Below, one piece after another: positions 54,172 through 64,000 of a stretch of 64,000 nucleotides of DNA. Made by a program: the position numbers and the translations under genes. The notes below the pieces were generated by a model. The model searched no databases, was not told the DNA's origin, and saw only the letters and a program-made list of their open reading frames with translations. Positions within the stretch are counted from its first letter, which is position 1. Each line of letters starts with the position of its first letter. The stretch comes from Euborellia annulipes (Eukaryota; Arthropoda; Insecta; Dermaptera; Anisolabididae): the NCBI GenBank assembly GCA_023213315.1, contig JAKCPI010003135.1:124001-188000 (forward strand), in the 5' to 3' direction.

Positions 54172-54721
54172 TCGCAAAGCCCGCCTTCGGCGGGCTTTCC
54201 GCCTAGCCAGGGGACTGCGCCCCCTGGACCCATTGCTCGCCTTCGGCGAGCAAGTTTATTCCCAATTTGGGATATTTCTTGTTGCAATGCAAGTGTTAAG
54301 ATGTTAAGGAAGGATCTTATATTCAAGCGAGGCGAGGGTACATATTGGGAACAGCACAAAAGGGTCTGTTTATGACTGTTTAAAGGGTCAGTCACCTGGT
54401 CCTCTCTTCGTTTTTCAACTGCTGCGTAGCCCCCACCCCCAGCCCATAGTCAGGTAGGAAGCTGGTTCACACAGCATAAAGGACGCTCTCTAATTTCTAG
54501 CCAATTTGTTGATTTTGTGTTCCCATATTGAAGAAATTTGATTATAATTAATTTTCCAAAACATTTAAGAGATTCAAATTATTACTACGTTACTCCCAGA
54601 GCCATATACTATATGTATACTTAATTTCAAATGGATTCATTGGAAATTGTGGATTTCTATAGAACATATAGATACATATTTACATACATACATACATTTT
54701 TCCCTTTTCATTTTTATATAT
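54172..54721. mobile_element. Insert with UUC-loop GC hairpins
   Basis: It begins with GCCCGCC-TTC-GGCGGGC, then CCAGGGG-ACTGCG-CCCCTGG, then GCTCGCC-TTC-GGCGAGC, all within about 80 bp, followed by AT-richer DNA. It interrupts HPE1 between ACAATAG and ATAGATAGAAAATCC. The GC content is unlike the neighbourhood. The 78-codon minus frame is a reading of this repeat. Family unknown. Confidence 0.55.
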
Positions 54722-55340
54722 ATAGATAGAAAATCCTAAACAAATACAAAGTTTCATAAGAATTGGAAAAAATTTTTGAAATGTATAAAAAGTTGGAAAG
54801 GGGGCCTTTTGAATCAAAATTAACATGCAAATGCCGATAGGGATTTAACATTGGGTCAATGGAAAGAAGATCGGGAAAATGAATTTGAAAAATCTGAAAT
54901 ACATCAGTAGAGTGTACTTCAAACAATCTTAACCAAAAATTTTACTGATAAATATATAAATAATATATACTTTTCAAAGAGCATCTAAAAATAGTTTAAT
55001 TTATATGAATTTTAATCTAAAAAGAAAAATATTTATATTCTGTTACCATGGCAAGCATTTCTCCTATCTTTCCGCTGAAGTACAAGAGATAAGTGTACTT
55101 CAAAACACTTAGGCAAATTGAAAATATACTTTTTAAAGAGCATGTAAAAAATAATTGATTTTTGAATTTTAAACAATTTTGGCGGAGAAAATCGAAAAAA
55201 AAAAATAAAAAAGTACATCAGGAAAGTACTAGTACTTTGGGACCGATTTTTATTCCAAAGCTTATTTTGAGTGTCCGGGAGGGTACCTAACTTAAATATT
55301 AAATTTCAATCCGGAAGCTCAATTCCTTCATGTGTGTGAA

Positions 55341-55704
55341 AGACACAGCCAACTATTTTTTACTTTCTCTTACCCTATATATGAAATATATATGGGATCT
55401 ATGGGAGAGGCGTGGCTTCACCTGGTGGCAAAAAATGAACTAGCCATTGTAGGATAGAATGGCTGAGCTGATACGCAAGTACTCGTGTTTTATGAGACAA
55501 AAAGTTTAATTAAAAATAAAAAATGGGTGTGACGATACAGGAAATTTGTAGGTTTTCTTCTGCCACACTTACTAATAGAAATTTTATTTGTGGAGACACT
55601 ATTATTGATCCTGGTCATGTTTTAAAGTGAGTAATGGTATTGACAGTTTCAATGACAGACCAAATTCTTGCTTTCTGTTTACAAACAACAAGTTTACGAG
55701 AAGA
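55341..55704. other. Spacer with a stray HPE1 right end
   Basis: 55363-55390 matches ACTTTCTCTTACCCTATATA in reverse orientation, then stops. No gene. Confidence 0.45.
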
Positions 55705-55712
55705 ATTTCATG

Positions 55713-55969
55713 CAGTGGCGTCATTTGGGGGGGGGGCAGGGGGAGGCATTTGCCCCCCCCCCCCCCAAGGGCTCTGATTTTTATTAAATTTTATATTATT
55801 CTAAATAAAATACTCCAAAATACATCTAGGAGTATACAAACTGTACAAAATTAAACAATTAATTAAATTAAATATGTTTTGGCCAAATTTGAGTACCCAT
55901 TTGTAAGTAAATTTTAAGAAAAAAAAATGTTTGCCCCCCCCCCAAGTAAAAGTTGAAATGACACCACTG
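55713..55969. mobile_element. hAT-type MITE, CAGTGGCGTCATTT ends, perfect TSD
   Basis: CAGTGGCGTCATTTGGGG and GAAATGACACCACTG ends are flanked by the perfect octamer ATTTCATG (55705-55712 and 55970-55977). G- and C-runs lie next to the ends. 257 bp. Related ends are on the 66-bp element at 62914. Confidence 0.9.
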
Positions 55970-55977
55970 ATTTCATG

Positions 55978-56479
55978 AAATAAATGATCAAATTTTATAA
56001 TAATAATAACAATTGGGATGGATGCTCGTATAAGGCTGGATTAGGAAGTACCTGCAAGCACATTTGGGGCTGTACTTTTATTCTGTAACCGCTATTTATG
56101 ATATCTGATATGATGTTAGCCAAAAAGTGTTTGAAATATTTTATTGTAATAATAAATACAAGATAATTAAATGATAAATTAACTAAAAATTTAATACCGG
56201 TAATTAAATATAAAATTAATAAATTTTTTTTTGTACTTACAAAAATAATTTAGAAGATTTAAAAAATATCCCGTGTACAGACAAAAAATGTGTTTGTAGT
56301 GCACCACATAAATCAGCTCTTAAAAAAATACGATATGAGAGGCCTTTGCTCGACCACAATTGTTTTGGAGAAAAACAAGAAAAAGATAGAGGCAAAAATT
56401 AAAAAGAAGGCTTCTAAATCGGATAGATTGATTCTTCTACAATAAAATTATTTATAATTTTCACTATACTGTCTTTTTT
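55978..56479. other. Spacer with a dispersed repeat
   Basis: 56340-56425 is the inverted partner of the repeat at 46655-46735. Nothing else recognised. Confidence 0.45.
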
Positions 56480-56615
56480 ACTTTCTCGTACCCTATATAT
56501 GAAATATATAGAGAGAGAAAGTATTGCGATCATGTCAAAAATTCGATGTCCAGATTTTGATGGATATACATGTTTTGAGGTCCCCTGAGTCCAAAAAAGT
56601 GGGTCCCGCAAATTG

Positions 56616-56684
<69 letters not shown>

Positions 56685-57528
56685 TGTGTGTGTGGACAGA
56701 TTTTTAGCATGAAGGAATTGAGCTACCGGATTGAAATTTTATATTTAACTTAGGTACCTTTGAAGAATCTCAAAATAAGCTTTTGAACAAAATCGGTCAA
56801 AAAGTACTAGTACTTTACTGATGTACTTTTTTAGTTTTTTTCGATTTTCTCAAAATTCCCTCCAAGGATTTTTTTTAAAATTCGTAAATCAATTATTTTT
56901 TAGATGCTCTTTAAAATGTATATTCTCATTTTGCCGTTGAAATCTTCTGAAGACCACTTTACTCTTGTTCTTCATAGGAAAGATAGAAATGGTTGCCATG
57001 GTAACGGAATTTAAATCTTTTTCTTTTTATTAGATTAAAAATCAATTATTATTTAAATTCCCATTTATTTTTATTTTATTTCTGACTTTGATTGTTTCGG
57101 AGAAAACATATCTCATTCTCTATCTCTCTCTCTCTCACTTGCAAACATTATCGTCTGTCTCTCCGCCTTCTCTCATAGGCCTAATGTTAATTTCCTATAG
57201 GGATTTGTATGTTAATTTCGATTCAAAAGGGGGTCCCCTTTGGAACTTTTTACGCATTTAAAATTTTTTTTTCCAATTCTTATGAAATTTTGTATTTATT
57301 TACGATTCTATATTGTGTATAAAATGTCCAAATATGAGATTAAAATTTTGAAAAATAACCATAGTTTATTTCAAGCAGTCAACATTTAAAATGCAAGTTT
57401 GAAACTAAGGTGCTATGGGAAACTAAATATATCTCGACACAAAAAATCTGGTGTGAACAGCACGGTGCACAACTTTCTCTTACCGAAGGGTAAGAGAAAG
57501 TTGTGTGCTGTGCGCCAGTCACACCAGA
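56480..57528 (-). mobile_element. HPE1 full-length reverse copy
   Basis: Right-end hairpin at 56480, the longest TG microsatellite of the window at 56618-56682, CCATGG block at 56997, CT tract at 57119-57136, left hairpin ending CACACCAGA at 57528. The CVCV and THTH open frames on the two strands are the microsatellite. Confidence 0.88.
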
Positions 57529-57573
57529 TTTTTTTTAAGAAAATAAAATCAAGAGGCTTTTGATTTATATATT

Positions 57574-58256
57574 ACTTTCTCTTACCTATGTATATATGTA
57601 ATATATATATAGAAAGTATTGGAGTCAAAAATTCGATGTCGAGATTTTGATGGATATACACGTTTTGAGGTCCCCTGATTCCAAAAAAGTGGTTTTCGCG
57701 ACATGGTCTGTCTGTGTGTGTGTGTCTGTGTGTGTGCTGTGTGTGTGTGTGTGTGTCTGTGAGTCTGTGAACAAAATATCTCCAGAACGAAAAGAGCTAG
57801 GAGGTTGAAATTTTATATTTAAGTTAGACACCCCCATGGGACGGGACACGAAGCTTTTGAACAAAATCGGCCAAAAAGTACTAGTACTTTACTGATGCAC
57901 TTTTTCAGTTTTTTTCGATTTTCTCAAAATTTGCTCCAACGATTTTTTTTTAAATTCATATATCAACTATTTTTTAGTTGCTCTTTAAAATGTATATTCT
58001 CATTTTGTGATTGAAATCTTCTGAAGACCACTTTACTCTTGTTCTCCATAGAAAAGATAGGAGAAATGGTTGCCATGGTAACAAAAGATAAACATTTTGC
58101 CATACTTATAAATTTTACATCTTGAAAATCGAATGTACCATACTGTCGGAAACTAAATACATGTCGACACAAAAAATCTGGTGTGAAAGCACAGTACACA
58201 ACTTTCGATTACCGAAGGTAAGAGAAAGTTGTGTGCTGTGCGCCAGTCACACCAGA
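57574..58256 (-). mobile_element. HPE1 reverse copy, diverged shorter subfamily
   Basis: It lacks the middle segment with the GGGGACCCCC block. The phrase GTGGTTTTCGCGACATGGTC replaces the usual GTGGGTCCCGCAAATTGG, as in the old host copy at 875-3997. Ends CACACCAGA at 58251-58256. Confidence 0.8.
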
Positions 58257-58515
58257 TTTTTTTGTATGCCTTTATAACTTTTATGGATATATTATGCATA
58301 AAGGCGTTCAAAAAAATTGTCAATAGACCCTTCATTTTATAACACCGTCCCTTTTTAACACAAGGCCATATTGGTCAGTCTAATAAAGGATTATTTTTAT
58401 GCCAATATTTTGTAATTCTATAAAAATACTATAAATGCTAAAATTTATAAAGGAAATTATTTAATTTCATGTTGACATTGAAGGATTCGAATTTTTTTAG
58501 AAGACTATATAGGCC
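58257..58515. other. Spacer, no gene
   Basis: AT-rich; nothing recognised. Confidence 0.35.
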
Positions 58516-58649
58516 TAAGGCCGGTATTACACTATCAAAGATCTTTGTCAAAGATATTATTTGTCAAAGATATTTGACAGTGTAATGAGTCAACTTTTAT
58601 AAAATATTTCTTTTATAAAATTTCTTTTATAAAATTTAATCGATTGCTA

Positions 58650-59285
58650 TTACATTTTATCAAAGATTTGAAAGTAAACAAACAAGATGGCGGAAGGGAA
58701 GAAAAGAAAATTTTGTTGGCCGGTGGAATTAACCAAAATGTAACCATTAGACGTTTTTCAACACTTATACAGTTCCTTAAATGTGTATTTTGTTTATCAA
58801 TGAAAGGTGACACTTTTGAAACTACATATTTAAAAGTTTCATCATCCATTCTCGAATACCTTTTATAATGTATTACATCTTCAATCTGTAGCTCTTTTAA
58901 TAAATTTTGGTGAATTCCTTTCATGTTCCGTCTTCAGGACCGGATCTAGGGGGGGGGGCAGTGGCTGCGTTTGCCCCGGGCGGCAGATATCAGGGGGTGG
59001 CAATTAAAGGAAGATTTTCTAAAAAAAAGGTAAAATGATATGAATTTTGTATAGAAAATTTTAAGGAGGGGCGGCAAATCAAATTTTGCCCCCCTCCCTA
59101 AAAAATCTCCTAGCCCGGCCCTGTCCGTCTTGCATTCCATGGTTTAACCCACACACGTTTATTTTTCCTCTTTTTTTGAGTAATAAACTTATTGAGACAG
59201 CTGCACTTGTTGCAGCTACAACAGAAAAGAAAAGCTCATCACCATTTTTAAACAACTTTGATGAAATATTTTACTTGTTAGTGTA
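58650..59285 (-). pseudogene. Harbinger transposase, N-terminal part, broken
   Basis: On the minus strand, 59285-59131 encodes a short alanine-rich lead. After a one-base frame change it encodes KRVWVKPWNARR, the family's basic R.WV.P...RR motif. The MITE at 58935-59123 interrupts the frame at this point. The reading resumes with LLKELQIEDVIHYKRYSRM, then DDETFKYVV and ISVEKRLMVT, the region just before the DDE catalytic domain. The catalytic domain is deleted after about 58730. Confidence 0.8.
58935..59123. mobile_element. hAT-type MITE nested in Harbinger, perfect TSD
   Basis: CAGGACCGGATCTAGG and CTAGCCCGGCCCTG ends are flanked by the perfect octamer TCCGTCTT (58927-58934 and 59124-59131). 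189 bp. Removing it with one octamer restores the transposase reading at ARR, so it is younger than the Harbinger copy. Confidence 0.92.
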
Positions 59286-59391
59286 ATACCTATATAAAAT
59301 CTTTTATAGAATCTTTTATAAAATAAAATATGATAAAATATTTTATAAAATATCTTTGACAAAGATCTTTTATAGTGTAATACCGGCCTAA

Positions 59392-59572
59392 ATAATAAAG
59401 GTTTGGTTAGGTTTATTTAATGAAAAATATATATTTGATAGAAATTATTTCATTTTTATATAGGAATCGATTTAAAATAAAATTTGGAATTTTAAAATAA
59501 AACAAGATTACCTTGCAACCAAGCAACATCGATCAATCAGCTGAGTGTCATAGACAGACATCCACAGATCAT
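59392..59572. other. Spacer, no gene
   Basis: Nothing recognised. Confidence 0.3.
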
Positions 59573-60626
59573 ACACATATCAAGATTGGACAGCTCCATA
59601 TTAAAAGTTGTCGCCCCCTTCAACATGTTTCTGCGAACTAACTTTGAGCGCAAAAATTAAACAGAAATTTTGTGTCAAATTAACGCTCTCTATGGCCGTA
59701 GTTCCAACTAAACAGTAACCGGTGGAAAAAAAAATCACCCACATGGGTTTTGAGCTCGAGCTCGTTCGAAATCGTTGTTTCCAAATTCAACGACTTTACT
59801 CTCGCGTACACTGGTCATTTAATTTTCACATACCTTTTTAAGCTACTTAATTTGCGACTGTTAGGCCTACTATTAATTTTTTTTTAATCGAAATCAAATT
59901 AAAGTCAAGTAGTGTCTCTAAATTTGTATCTCACATAACTTAGATATTTTAAAGAATTTTTCGACGTTTTTTTTTTTTTTTATGAATAAAATTCATAAGA
60001 AATTTTTTTTATGAATTATTTATTTATTTAATTATTTTAATTTTTTACTTTCTCTTACCCTATTTTTTATTTTAAAGTTTAAGTTTAAGGTCTTTTTCGG
60101 CATCGGAGGCCATTTAGACCCCGTCCCTATATGATGCGAGATGCGAACCCTTGTCCTTTGGTATCAGCAGCTAGTACTCTACCTCTGAACCAATAATAAT
60201 TTATTATAAATTGTAAAAAATTTATCTTTTGTAGAAAATCAAAATAAACAAAATTTGATTTCAGGTAAGATTTTTGTAGGGCTTCTCTTGACAATGGATC
60301 GATTCTGTTCTGTGTTAGGAATATGGTCATATATAATATTGGTATTAAGAATAACACCAAGAAATATTATTTTAAAAAATGTTTATGAAAAATCTTATAA
60401 ATTTTATATTGAAAAAGACCGTAACACAGATCATACAATCCTGAAATTAACATTGATTTTGAAATCAAAAGAAGAGGCCAGACAGCTAGGAGACAGCGAA
60501 CAGAGTGACATCTATGGAGTAAATTTTGAACTATTTCAGACAGCCCAGTGATGCTGTCTGGTAATATATTTGTGTAACTAAATAAAAAACTTGTGGAAAT
60601 TCTTCCAATAGAGCTGTCCACCTCCT
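59573..60626 (-). repeat. Left arm of a large inverted repeat
   Basis: Matches 61711-62754 in inverted orientation over about 1.05 kb, from CACAGATCATACACATATCA to the GAGCTGTCCACC block. Each arm is itself bounded by inverted ends reading TGGACAGCTC, so each may be one transposon copy. The related 77- and 79-codon frames on opposite strands (60127-60360 and 61967-62206) are mirror readings of the repeat. Confidence 0.85.
60130..60193 (-). mobile_element. tRNA-like SINE head (family B) in the left arm
   Basis: Minus strand GGTTCAGAGGTAGAGTACTAG (A-box-like) and GGGTTCGCATCTCG (B-box-like). A mirror copy is at 62137-62200. It lies inside the inverted repeat, so it was present before the duplication. 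Confidence 0.55.
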
Positions 60627-61710
60627 GACTTAGTCATAGATAGAATTGATAGAGTCATTGTTCTAGATTGATTCAGTCGCCAATCGAGGCTCTAGTATTG
60701 GCGCTGTCAAACTTTAACATGAAATTCCTCCCTGAGTTTCATCTCTCTGGCTCTGACAGCATGTTTCAAGCCTGTTTGATTTAACATATGATCGACATAT
60801 GATAGAAATTCTAGTTAACAAGTGTTTCTTAATTAGTGCCACTTTCAACTATTCCATATCATCAGTATCATAAAAACAAACATTTATTGTTGATTCTAAA
60901 AGTGTGATGATTTATCTTTGTGTAAATGAAATGTTATTGTGTTTTTATTTAAGTTTGAATTCATTCTAAAAGTGTACTGATTTACTTTTATTCTAAACAG
61001 AATATGCACTCAAGTTATTAATTATGTAAGTGACTGAGAAACCATCAGGAATATATATTTGCCATTTCTGATACATAATACCTTTATATATCTATGTAAT
61101 TTTTTTTTTTATTATATATATAAGAATAAAAATACTTTTTATTTAATTTTTTTGTCTATATTTTGATCCTTTTGTAGAACAAAAAATAATTTCAATCCTT
61201 TAATCAATTAATTTTTGTTCTGTTGTTTTTTCATTGAAATCTATGCATTTTTACTTTTTTTTATTTAAAATGATAAACGTTAGGATTCACGGCCAAAGAT
61301 AAATAAATATATTATCCCGTTTTATTTAAATTTAATTTTAAAAGTAAATAAAAAAAAAAATATTGTTTGGTTGACAAAATAAGATTTTTTTAAATATTGG
61401 CCTAATAAATTAGAAAAAGCATGAAAATTTAGTAGAAATTGAAGTTTAATTTAGGTATTATATACAGATTAAATATATACTGAGCCTTCAGATGAAGATG
61501 AAGAAATCAAGAGGAATTTTTTTATATGAAGAAAATTTTTTAATCATTTTAGTAATTTGAGATTTGCTTTTTAGGTTAAATAAAAGATCTGAATTTATAA
61601 TAATAAGGAAGGGTTGAGGAGGGTATAGGGGGGCTAGAAGCGGGAATGTTTCATTCATACGCCGATCGAGGCGCTGTTGTATTTTTATTGCAAACTTATC
61701 ACGGGAGCAG
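60627..61710. other. Centre of the large inverted repeat
   Basis: AT-rich, with no open frame of coding character. Short AT runs at 61105-61125. Confidence 0.45.
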
Positions 61711-62754
61711 GGGGTGGACAGCTCTACGGGAAGAATTTCCTCAAGTTTTTATTTAGTTACACGCAGGTATAACCAGAGAGCACCGCTGGGCTGGCTGAAA
61801 TAGTTCAAAATTTACTCCATAGATGTCGCTCTGTTCGCTGTCTCCAGGCCAGGGAGTTTTGATTGTCATTTTCAAAAGCAAAGTTAATTTCAGGATTGTA
61901 TGATCTGTGTTACGGTCTTTTTCAATATATAGGATTTTTCATAAGTATTTTTTAAAATAATATTTCTTGGTGTTATTCTTAATACCAATATTATATATGA
62001 CCATATTCTTAACACAGAAAATAATCGATCCATTGTCAAGAGAAGCCCTACAAAAATCTTATCTGAAAAGAAATGGGGTTATTTATTTTGATTTCCTACA
62101 AAAGATAAATTTTTTACAATTTATAATAAATTATTATTGGTTCAGAGGTAGAGTATTAACTGCTGATACCAAAGGTCAAGGGTTCACATCTAGAGACGGG
62201 GTCTAAATGGCCTCTTATGCCGTAAAAGACCTTAAACTTAATCGAATAAAAAAAAATTAAAATAATTAAATAAATAAATAATTCATAAAAAAAATTTATG
62301 AATTTCATTCATTAAAAAAAAAAAAAAAAAAATATGTCGGAAAATTCTTTAAAATATCTAAGTTATTTGAGATACAAATTTAGAGACACTATTTGTCCTT
62401 AATTTGATTTCGTTTAAAAAAAAATTAAAAGTAGGCCTAGCAGTTGCAAATTAAGTAGCTTAAAAAGGTATGTGAAAATAACAAAACCAGTGTACGCGAG
62501 AGTAAAATCGTTGAATTTGCAAACAACGATTTCGAACGAGCTTGAGTTCAAAACCCATGTGGGTGAGTTTTTTTTTTTCCACCGCTTACTGTTTAGTTGG
62601 AACTGCGGCCATAGAGAGCGTTAATTTGACACAAAATTTCTGTTTAATTTTTGCGCGCTAAGTTAGTTCGCAGAAACTTCTGTAAGAGGGCGTTAAAACT
62701 TGTGGAAATCTTTTAACATGGAGCTGTCCAATCTTGATATATGTATGATCTGTG
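61711..62754 (+). repeat. Right arm of the large inverted repeat
   Basis: Inverted counterpart of 59573-60626. It starts at GTGGACAGCTCTACGGG and ends at GATCTGTG. Differences are scattered substitutions and small gaps, so the arms are not recent identical copies. Confidence 0.85.
62137..62200 (+). mobile_element. tRNA-like SINE head (family B) in the right arm
   Basis: TTGGTTCAGAGGTAGAGTA and GGGTTCACATCTAG boxes, the mirror of 60130-60193. Confidence 0.55.
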
Positions 62755-62913
62755 CACGGGAGTAACAGATCTACGGGTATATTAGCCTTGACGGGTATAT
62801 TATCTATGGTTAGAGCTGACAAGTGAGTGTGTGACGGTAGCGCCGCGTTGCGGGACATTAGGCAAACCTCTCAAGCGCTACATGCGAATCTCGTCTTGTT
62901 GAGATGTCGAGAC
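62755..62913. other. Spacer, no gene
   Basis: Nothing recognised. Confidence 0.3.
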
Positions 62914-62979
62914 CAGGGACGTCATTTCAGTTTTTGTTTGGGGGGGGGGAATGCTCTCCCCCTTCAAATGACGTCCCTG
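62914..62979. mobile_element. 66-bp hAT-type micro-MITE
   Basis: CAGGGACGTCATTT and AAATGACGTCCCTG ends with a G-run in the middle. The flanking octamers GTCGAGAC and GTTGAGAC match at seven of eight positions. The ends resemble those of 55713-55969. Confidence 0.8.
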
Positions 62980-63109
62980 GTTGAGACCCAATTTGTGCTA
63001 AATTTTTTAAATGATTGATACCAAATCTTTTAGTGAGAGTGAGGAAGAATTCCAATTACACTTTAAAAAATGAGCTCGATAAAATTATTAAATATATGTG
63101 TTTTTTAAA

Positions 63110-63362
63110 GCTTTTTTGGTTTATTATTTTTATTATTATGGGAGTTTTTAATTATAGACTACATTTTGTATTAATTATTTATTCAAAATATAAATTCTGT
63201 AGAACATTTCGGCTACATATTTTGCAGTCGTTTTCAAGTACTGTGCACTTGTTCCGATTCAGGCTTGACTGCAGAATAAGTAGTTGAAACCTTGTACAGT
63301 ATTTATATTTTTTAATAAATAGCCTAATTAATACAAAATGTGTTCTATAATTAAAAACTCAT
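63110..63362. repeat. Diverged relative of the 10661 palindrome
   Basis: GTTTTTAATTATAGACTACA at the left and a mirror TGTTCTATAATTAAAAAC at the right, with TGCAGTCG and CTGCAGAATAAGTAGTTGAA internally. The arms are shorter and no longer perfect. Confidence 0.7.
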
Positions 63363-63394
63363 AAAATAATGAGATTTGTTGACAGTGTACGTGA

Positions 63395-63535
63395 CCGCCA
63401 GGGCTGCAGACAGGGGAGGAGGGGGCAGGGGGCATATCCACGGGGCCCGGGCCCTCTGAGGGGCCAAGGCGCTTTAAGCTCAAATCTTAAAGTTTTAATA
63501 AATTGATTGTTTTATGGCTGTGGAGATTTACTCAG
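63395..63535. other. G-rich repeat end
   Basis: GGGGCCCGGGCCCTCTGAGG at 63440 resembles 10418-10475 and likely marks an old hAT-type repeat. No gene. Confidence 0.35.
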
Positions 63536-63536
63536 G

Positions 63537-63655
63537 ATTCGCAGGGACTTTGCAGCCAGGATGAAGGTCGTGATTGGCGACCGAAACGTCGGCAAATAAA
63601 AATTAAATACAATATTTTTTTATTTAAACTCCTGGCTGCAAAGTCCTGCGAATCT
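63537..63655. repeat. Inverted repeat around a hammerhead-like motif
   Basis: GATTCGCAGGGACTTTGCAG and CCAGGA at the left mirror TCCTGGCTGCAAAGTCCTGC at the right, about 26 bp per arm. Confidence 0.8.
63552..63596 (+). ncRNA. Hammerhead-ribozyme-like motif, mutated core
   Basis: GCC, then AGGATGA where CUGAUGA is expected, A, GGTCG-TGATTGG-CGACC stem II, GAAACGTC, GGC. Stem I is reduced to three pairs and C3/U4 are changed, so this is likely a dead copy. Confidence 0.45.
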
Positions 63656-64000
63656 TAGTTTTAATTTAAAAAAAAATCATTTTTTTGAAATTTTTTTTCT
63701 GAGGGGGTCCCGTTCCTTTAAGCTCAAAGCAAGTTTGAAAATATTTTACACGTCTCAGGATAACTAAAAACGCGGATTACAGTGTCTAATTTTCAAAATA
63801 TTTTCCATACTCCCAGACCTCCCCGGTAATCGTCTGTCCGAATAAATTATGGTAATCCTAGGTTTAGGAAATTTTGAAAAATTTTTAAATAAGTTTTTAA
63901 TTAAATAAATATTGTTTAAGGCAATTAAATTGAATTATTAAAATTAATTATAATATTGTAAGCTATGTATAACTGTTTCAAAAATAATGAAATGAAGGTT
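63656..64000. other. AT-rich end of window, no gene
   Basis: Nothing recognised. Confidence 0.4.

Larger units (their letters stand above)
53527..55340 (+). mobile_element. HPE1 copy broken by two insertions
   Basis: Consensus pieces in order: left hairpin (decayed loop) at 53527-53634, then 54063-54171, then about 54722-55340 to the 'CAATTCCTTCATG' segment. The first gap is a Penelope-like tail with an 8-bp target duplication. The second is a GC-hairpin insert. The right end is lost. Confidence 0.75.
58519..59388 (-). mobile_element. PIF/Harbinger deletion derivative with TAA target
   Basis: GGCCGGTATTACACTAT and ATAGTGTAATACCGGCC are terminal inverted repeats that continue into CAAAGATCTTTGTC-type sequence. 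TAA flanks both sides (58516-58518 and 59389-59391), a Harbinger-type 3-bp target. It contains the N-terminal part of the transposase and a nested hAT-type MITE. Confidence 0.88.

Noticed and set aside
54176..54260. Bacterial rho-independent terminators
   Set aside because: Hairpins look right but no bacterial genes surround them and the block interrupts a eukaryotic repeat.
54159..54395. 78-codon minus-strand frame with a basic stretch
   Set aside because: It is the GC-hairpin insert read through; no domain and the upstream part is HPE1.
60127..60360. 77-codon frame conserved with a 79-codon frame at 61967-62206
   Set aside because: Conservation comes from the inverted repeat itself; the frame runs through a tRNA-like SINE head and has no protein motif.

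Overview
This window comes from an AT-rich invertebrate nuclear genome. An insect is most likely, and the repeat style and menorin-type gene would fit a hemipteran, but the species cannot be proved from sequence. It is dominated by transposable elements, many nested in one another. Most open reading frames longer than 60 codons are readings of microsatellites or repeat consensus and are not genes. Only two host genes are supported. One is a multi-exon FAM151/menorin gene on the minus strand (43626-48731, 5' end not found). The other is a GC-rich first coding exon of an unrecognised secreted precursor on the minus strand (22932-23264).

The commonest repeat is a roughly 1.0-1.3 kb non-coding family, called HPE1 (hairpin-ended element 1) here. 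Its left end is a long hairpin beginning TCTGGTGTGAC. It has GA and CA microsatellites inside, and its right end is a second hairpin ending GAGAAAGT. Copies sit directly in A/T tracts with no obvious target duplication, sometimes head to tail. This resembles Helentron/HINE rolling-circle elements, but that assignment is inference. About twenty copies or fragments are present on both strands.

Other mobile DNA includes at least eight short hAT-type MITEs with intact or nearly intact 8-bp target duplications, a hAT deletion derivative that keeps the transposase C-terminal dimerisation segment, and a PIF/Harbinger derivative carrying part of its transposase. It also includes TA-flanked and TTAA-flanked inverted-repeat elements, tRNA-headed SINEs, a LINE reverse-transcriptase tail and a Penelope-like retroelement tail. 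Several long near-perfect palindromes are present.

The most notable signals are these. (1) Hammerhead-ribozyme-like motifs lie at 53905-53949, 20898-20940, 21061-21103, 34488-34532 and, degraded, at 34631-34676 and 63552-63596. The first lies directly downstream of a Penelope-like endonuclease tail. (2) A 99-bp minisatellite element (31961-37250) ends in a long palindrome and is interrupted by a SINE and by a 2.8-kb TIR element. (3) There are Russian-doll insertions at 875-3997 and 37404-39761 whose order can be read from target-site duplications. (4) A hairpin arm is shared between HPE1 and unrelated hAT MITEs.

Layout: 1-10.3 kb, HPE1 clusters, TTAA and TA elements; 10.6-22.9 kb, palindromes, SINEs, hAT remnant and AT-rich DNA; 22.9-23.3 kb, secreted-protein exon; 24-29.9 kb, hAT MITEs and HPE1; 29.9-37.3 kb, minisatellite element; 37.4-43.5 kb, nested HPE1/SINE, LINE tail and fold-back element; 43.6-48.7 kb, FAM151 gene with repeat-filled introns; 49-59.4 kb, MITEs, HPE1, Penelope tail and Harbinger; 59.5-62.8 kb, large inverted repeat; 62.8-64 kb, small repeats.
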